NCBI GenBank assembly: GCA_049515135.1
Contig: JBEKUJ010000013.1
Coordinates: 58,433 to 122,432 of the forward strand
From: Fen-1364 sp049515135
Lineage (GTDB): Bacteria; Spirochaetota; Spirochaetia; SZUA-6; Fen-1364
Direction of reading: 5' to 3'
Length of the DNA: 64,000 nucleotides
Positions 60,523-64,000 of this stretch are shown here, in pieces (position 1 is the stretch's first letter; every line of letters starts with the position of its first letter). Position numbers and translations under genes: made by a program. The notes beneath the pieces were generated by a model. That model was given only the letters and a program-made list of their open reading frames with translations, searched no databases and was not told the origin of the DNA.

Positions 60523-60531
60523 TGTTATTAT
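60523..60531 (+). promoter_or_regulatory. Extended -10 promoter of valS
   Basis: TGT followed by TATTAT, ending 9 nt before the ATG at 60541. No ribosome site, so the leader would be 0-3 nt. Confidence 0.5.
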
Positions 60532-60540
60532 CCACTCCAC

Positions 60541-63216
60541 ATGAAAGCGATCGAGCTGAGCAAAGCCTTTGACCCCGGAAGCTACGAAGACAGGATCTAC
60601 AGCGAATGGCTGCAGAAGGGATACTTCATTCCGGCCCCGAAGCCCGAGGGCCGAGCCGCCCAGGCACGTTTCGTGGTTGTGATCCCGCCGCCCAACGTCA
60701 CCGGCGTGCTGCACATGGGCCACGGCCTGAACAACAGCCTCCAGGACATCGAGGTGCGCTATCACCGCATGCTGGGAGACGACACGCTGTGGGTGCCGGG
60801 AACTGACCACGCTGGCATTGCGACTCAGCACGTGGTGGAGAAAACGCTGAAGAAGCGCGGAACGACCCGGCAGGAGATCGGCAGGGAGAAGTTCCTGGAG
60901 GAGACCTGGAAGGTCACCAAAGAGCACCACGGCATCATCGTCAAGCAGCTCCAGAAGCTCGGCTCCTCCTGCGACTGGTCCCGGGAGCGTTTTACGTTCG
61001 ATGAAGGGCTCTCCCGGGCGGTGCGCGAGGTCTTCGTTTCCCTTTTCGAGAAGGGGCTCATCTATCGCGGCAATTACCTGGTGAACTGGTGCCCATCCTG
61101 CCGCACTGCCATTTCGGACGACGAAGTGGAGCACGAGGAAGTGCGAGGGAAGATGTACCATTACCAGTATCCCCTGGCGGACGGCTCAGGCTCAATCACC
61201 ATTGCCACGACGCGGCCTGAGACGATGCTGGGAGATACGGCTGTGGCTGTGAACCCCGACGACATGCGCTACCGGCACCTGGTGGGGAAGATGGTGGCGC
61301 TGCCGCTCACCGGCCGCACAATACCTATCATCACCGACCCACAGATCGACATGGCGTTCGGAACAGGAGCAGTCAAGGTGACACCCGCGCACGACCCGGT
61401 GGACTACGACATCGGGCGCCGCCACAACCTTCCCCAGATCAATATCCTCACCCCGGAGGGAAGGCTCAACGGAAATGTGCCGGAGGCATACCGCGGATTG
61501 AGCGTGCAGAAAGCGCGCGCGAAAGTGATTGAGGACATCAAGGCGGCGGGGCTGTTCCTGAAGGAAGAGGTGCACACGCACCAGGTGGGGCACTGTTATC
61601 GGTGCAACACCATCATCGAGCCTTTTCTCTCTGACCAGTGGTTCGTGAAGATGCAGCCCCTGGCGGAAAAGGCCCTGAAGGCGTGGGAGGACGGGAAGCT
61701 GCGGTTCTATCCGCAGAGATGGGAGAACACGTATTCCAGCTGGCTGCGCTCCATCCGCGACTGGTGCATTTCCCGACAGCTGTGGTGGGGTCACCGCATC
61801 CCGGTGTGGTACTGCAGGAAATGCGGCCAGATGACGGTCTCCCGTACGGACCCCACCGCCTGCGGCGCGTGCGGGAGCAGCGAGATCGAGCAGGACCCGG
61901 ACGTGCTGGATACGTGGTTCTCCTCCGCGCTGTGGCCGTTCTCAACCCTGGGCTGGCCCGAGAAGACGCCGGACTTGAAGCGTTTCTATCCCACCACGGC
62001 GCTGGTCACCGCGTATGAGATCATATTCTTCTGGGTTGCGCGCATGATCATGATGGGGCTCGAGTTCATGGGCGAGGTCCCCTTCAAGGACATCTACATC
62101 CACGGCCTGGTCAGGGACAAGCAGGGCCGCAAGATGTCCAAGAGCCTCGGCAACGGCGTCGACCCTCTTGAGATCATCGAGGAGTACGGGGCCGATGCGC
62201 TGAAGTTCACCATGGCGTTCCTTGCGGCGCAGGGGCAGGATGTGCTCTTCGACAAGGAATCCGTCAAGCTGGGGTCCCGGTTCTGCAACAAGATCTGGAA
62301 CGCGTCGCGCTACCTCCTGATGAACCTCGACGGCCGGACCCTGCTCGACGCCTCGAAGGTGAAGCGCGCCGACATCGATCGCTGGATCCTCCATCGCCTG
62401 GATGCGGCAGCTGGGGCGGCCCGTACCGCGCTGGAGAGCTTCCGGTTCAACGACGCTGCCCAGGCAGTGTACGAGTTCTTCTGGAGCGATTTCTGCGACT
62501 GGTATATCGAGGCCGCGAAGCTCCCGCTTGCCTCGGGAGACGACGCTGAGAAGGACAGGATCATCACGCTCCTGCTTGCCCTCCTGGAAGAGTCACTGCG
62601 CCTCCTCCACCCCTTCCTGCCCATGATCACCGAAGAGATCTATAAGAAGCTCCCCGGCTCCCGCGGGTCCATCATGGTTCAGTCTTACCCGGCAGGGGAC
62701 GGCACGCAGGCGGACCCCGCAGTGGAGGCAAAGTTCTCATCCCTGCAGGAACTGGTGCGCGCGGTCCGCACCATCCGTGCAGAGTTCACAATACCGCCTG
62801 ACAGCAGGATAGACGTGTCGGTGTTCGCAGAGGAGAGCTCCGGGATCCGGGAGAACTTCGAGGCTCACAGGCAGCTCGTCGCCCACCTCACGGGCGCCCG
62901 CGAGCTTGCCATTGCGGAAGCCGGCGCGCTGGCCCGGGACGGAAAGAAGGACGGCAGCATCGCCGCGGCGGGCAAAGGGTTCGAGGTTTTTGTTTTCATC
63001 CGCGAGGCAATCGATGCGCCAAAAGAGATTGCCCGTCTGGCCAGGGACAGGGAGAGGGCGGAGACGGAAAAGAAACGCACGGAGGCAAAGCTCGCCACTG
63101 CCGCGTTCGTGGACCGCGCGCCCCGGGAGATCGTGGACCGGGAAAAGGAAAAGCTTGCGGAGCTCTCCCGCCGCATAGAAAAGATCGAGGGGTATGTACG
63201 GGCGCTCGAAGGATAG
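60541..63216 (+). CDS. valS: Valine--tRNA ligase
   Basis: An 891-residue class I synthetase. The ATP motifs are PPNVTGVLHMGHGLNNS and GRKMSKSLGNGVDPLEI; the editing domain has TTRPETMLGDTAV; and the C-terminal coiled-coil arm (about 825-891) is typical of ValRS. It charges tRNA-Val and clears mischarged threonine. The start lacks a Shine-Dalgarno sequence. Its stop lies 8 nt before the likely start of the TIGR02757 gene. Confidence 0.96.
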   Translation: MKAIELSKAFDPGSYEDRIYSEWLQKGYFIPAPKPEGRAAQARFVVVIPPPNVTGVLHMGHGLNNSLQDIEVRYHRMLGDDTLWVPGTDHAGIATQHVVEKTLKKRGTTRQEIGREKFLEETWKVTKEHHGIIVKQLQKLGSSCDWSRERFTFDEGLSRAVREVFVSLFEKGLIYRGNYLVNWCPSCRTAISDDEVEHEEVRGKMYHYQYPLADGSGSITIATTRPETMLGDTAVAVNPDDMRYRHLVGKMVALPLTGRTIPIITDPQIDMAFGTGAVKVTPAHDPVDYDIGRRHNLPQINILTPEGRLNGNVPEAYRGLSVQKARAKVIEDIKAAGLFLKEEVHTHQVGHCYRCNTIIEPFLSDQWFVKMQPLAEKALKAWEDGKLRFYPQRWENTYSSWLRSIRDWCISRQLWWGHRIPVWYCRKCGQMTVSRTDPTACGACGSSEIEQDPDVLDTWFSSALWPFSTLGWPEKTPDLKRFYPTTALVTAYEIIFFWVARMIMMGLEFMGEVPFKDIYIHGLVRDKQGRKMSKSLGNGVDPLEIIEEYGADALKFTMAFLAAQGQDVLFDKESVKLGSRFCNKIWNASRYLLMNLDGRTLLDASKVKRADIDRWILHRLDAAAGAARTALESFRFNDAAQAVYEFFWSDFCDWYIEAAKLPLASGDDAEKDRIITLLLALLEESLRLLHPFLPMITEEIYKKLPGSRGSIMVQSYPAGDGTQADPAVEAKFSSLQELVRAVRTIRAEFTIPPDSRIDVSVFAEESSGIRENFEAHRQLVAHLTGARELAIAEAGALARDGKKDGSIAAAGKGFEVFVFIREAIDAPKEIARLARDRERAETEKKRTEAKLATAAFVDRAPREIVDREKEKLAELSRRIEKIEGYVRALEG

Positions 63217-63224
63217 GGGCGGGC

Positions 63225-64000
63225 CTGAAGCAGCGGCTGGACGCCCTGTACGACGCATACAACCGCAGGGAATACGTTCACCCTGACCCGCTGGAGCTGC
63301 TCTTTGCGTACGAAGACCCCGGGGACCTGGAGATAGCAGCGCTTATCGCGGCCGTCCTTGCCTACGGTCGGGTGGCTCAGATCCTGCTCAGCGTCGGCAC
63401 GGTGCTCAACGGCCTGCAGTCAGGGAAGCGCTCATCTCTTCGGAGGTCCATTGAAGATGCCGAGCCGCAGGAGCTGTTCGAGCGGTTTCGCAGCTTCAAG
63501 CACCGGTTCACAACGGGAAGCGAGATTTCGTCTCTGCTCGTAGGAATCAAATTGGCGATAAAAGCGCACGGGAGCCTCGAACGCCTGTTTGTCGCGGGGA
63601 TCGGTCCGAACGACGACACGATCCTCCCGGCGCTGGCGGCGTTTGTGGAGCGCCTCCGGCAGCTTGCCGGCGGTCCGAAGGCATGCGCGAGTCTCCTCTC
63701 CTCGCCCGGGGACGGCAGCGCCTGCAAGCGCCTCAACCTCTTCCTTCGATGGATGGTGCGCAGGGATGCGGTAGACCCGGGTCCCTGGACCACCGTATCC
63801 CCTGCTCTGCTGATTGTTCCCCTGGACACCCATCTTTTCCGTATCGCGGGGAGGATCGGCCTCACCGCGCGTAGGCAGGCGGACCTGAAGACCGCCGTTG
63901 AGGTGACCCGGAAGTTCGCCATGCTGTGCCCCGAGGATCCGGTTCGGTATGATTTTGCGCTGACCCGGCTGGGAATCAATCCCCTAGCCAGGGATGGCGG
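63225..64000 (+). CDS. TIGR02757 (DUF2400) family protein, 3' end cut by the window edge
   Basis: About 258 codons, open to the right edge. The family opens with a helix like KQRLDALYDAYNRREYVHPDP, then ALIAAVLAYGRVAQI, FKHRFTTGSEISSLL, LNLFLRWMVRRD and VPLDTHLFRIAGRIGL, and DPVRYDFALTRLGI near the usual end, so only a few residues are missing. Function is unknown. No ATG, GTG or TTG is in frame near the conserved start; CTG at 63225, after AGGGGCGGG, is the best candidate. It follows valS by 8 nt. Confidence 0.85.
   Translation, partial: MKQRLDALYDAYNRREYVHPDPLELLFAYEDPGDLEIAALIAAVLAYGRVAQILLSVGTVLNGLQSGKRSSLRRSIEDAEPQELFERFRSFKHRFTTGSEISSLLVGIKLAIKAHGSLERLFVAGIGPNDDTILPALAAFVERLRQLAGGPKACASLLSSPGDGSACKRLNLFLRWMVRRDAVDPGPWTTVSPALLIVPLDTHLFRIAGRIGLTARRQADLKTAVEVTRKFAMLCPEDPVRYDFALTRLGINPLARDG

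Noticed and set aside
1..64000. tRNA, rRNA, insertion sequences, prophage or attachment sites
   Set aside because: Intergenic gaps are mostly under 200 bp and are explained by promoters, hairpins and repeats; no transposase, integrase or structural RNA pattern was seen.

Overview
The window is a dense, high-GC bacterial chromosome segment: 54 protein genes, one of them cut at each edge, plus one gene interrupted by a stop codon. There are no rRNA or tRNA genes, CRISPR arrays, prophages or transposases that I can see. Signal peptides, a lipobox and outer-membrane-barrel-like proteins point to a diderm. The short NFACT protein with an SLNWKEIDL-type N-terminus, a 7-TM LuxR regulator, a membrane-anchored degenerate kinase and surface-repeat caspase architecture make me favour a high-GC Spirochaetota-like lineage. 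That placement is from memory of protein families and is not proven.

Region 1 (1-9926) is a nearly complete reductive pyrimidine-degradation locus. On the minus strand lie preT, preA, dihydropyrimidinase, an M20-type carbamoyl-amino-acid hydrolase and the start of a class III aminotransferase. Divergent from them is a nitrilase-family carbamoylase. An NCS1 nucleobase transporter and a (methyl)malonate-semialdehyde dehydrogenase form a second divergent pair. Together they can import uracil or thymine and take it to acetyl- or propionyl-CoA. Region 2 (9981-25000) holds a NhaD/ArsB-like permease, a methyltransferase, glutamate dehydrogenase coupled to an unusual PEP/pyruvate-binding-domain protein, an inositol-phosphatase, a lysophospholipase, a pseudouridine kinase/glycosidase operon (which would release uracil for Region 1), a lower-GC GT39 enzyme, a D-aminoacylase-like amidohydrolase and a xylulokinase.

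Region 3 (25000-34990) contains a 2TM/DUF4097 pair and the most unusual system in the window: an operon of ECF sigma factor, membrane anti-sigma-like protein and secreted caspase-like protease with surface repeats. A signal-peptide protein diverges from it. Sugar-alcohol dehydrogenase, EamA exporter, 7-TM LuxR and acyltransferase genes follow. Region 4 (35000-47606) holds pyruvate kinase, dnaK/dnaJ, a GH1 glycosidase behind a block of palindromic repeats, and a tightly overlapping hisD-family/glycosyltransferase-like/folC/macro-domain/rqcH operon.

Region 5 (47652-64000) starts with a two-component system followed by an FMN-binding protein, ApbE and an RnfD-ferredoxin-reductase fusion broken by an in-frame TAG. 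Next come a PadR regulator with a palindromic operator inside its promoter, a pyruvoyl arginine decarboxylase with a deoxyhypusine-synthase-like enzyme, MEMO1 and AMMECR1 genes, a degenerate kinase, a MshEN-GAF histidine kinase, ribokinase, a lipoprotein, valS and a TIGR02757 protein.

Two features cut across the window. Several genes lack a Shine-Dalgarno sequence and carry a sigma-70-type promoter ending 5-8 nt before the ATG, which suggests leaderless mRNAs. A family of nested palindromes (REP-like) sits in at least four intergenic regions.
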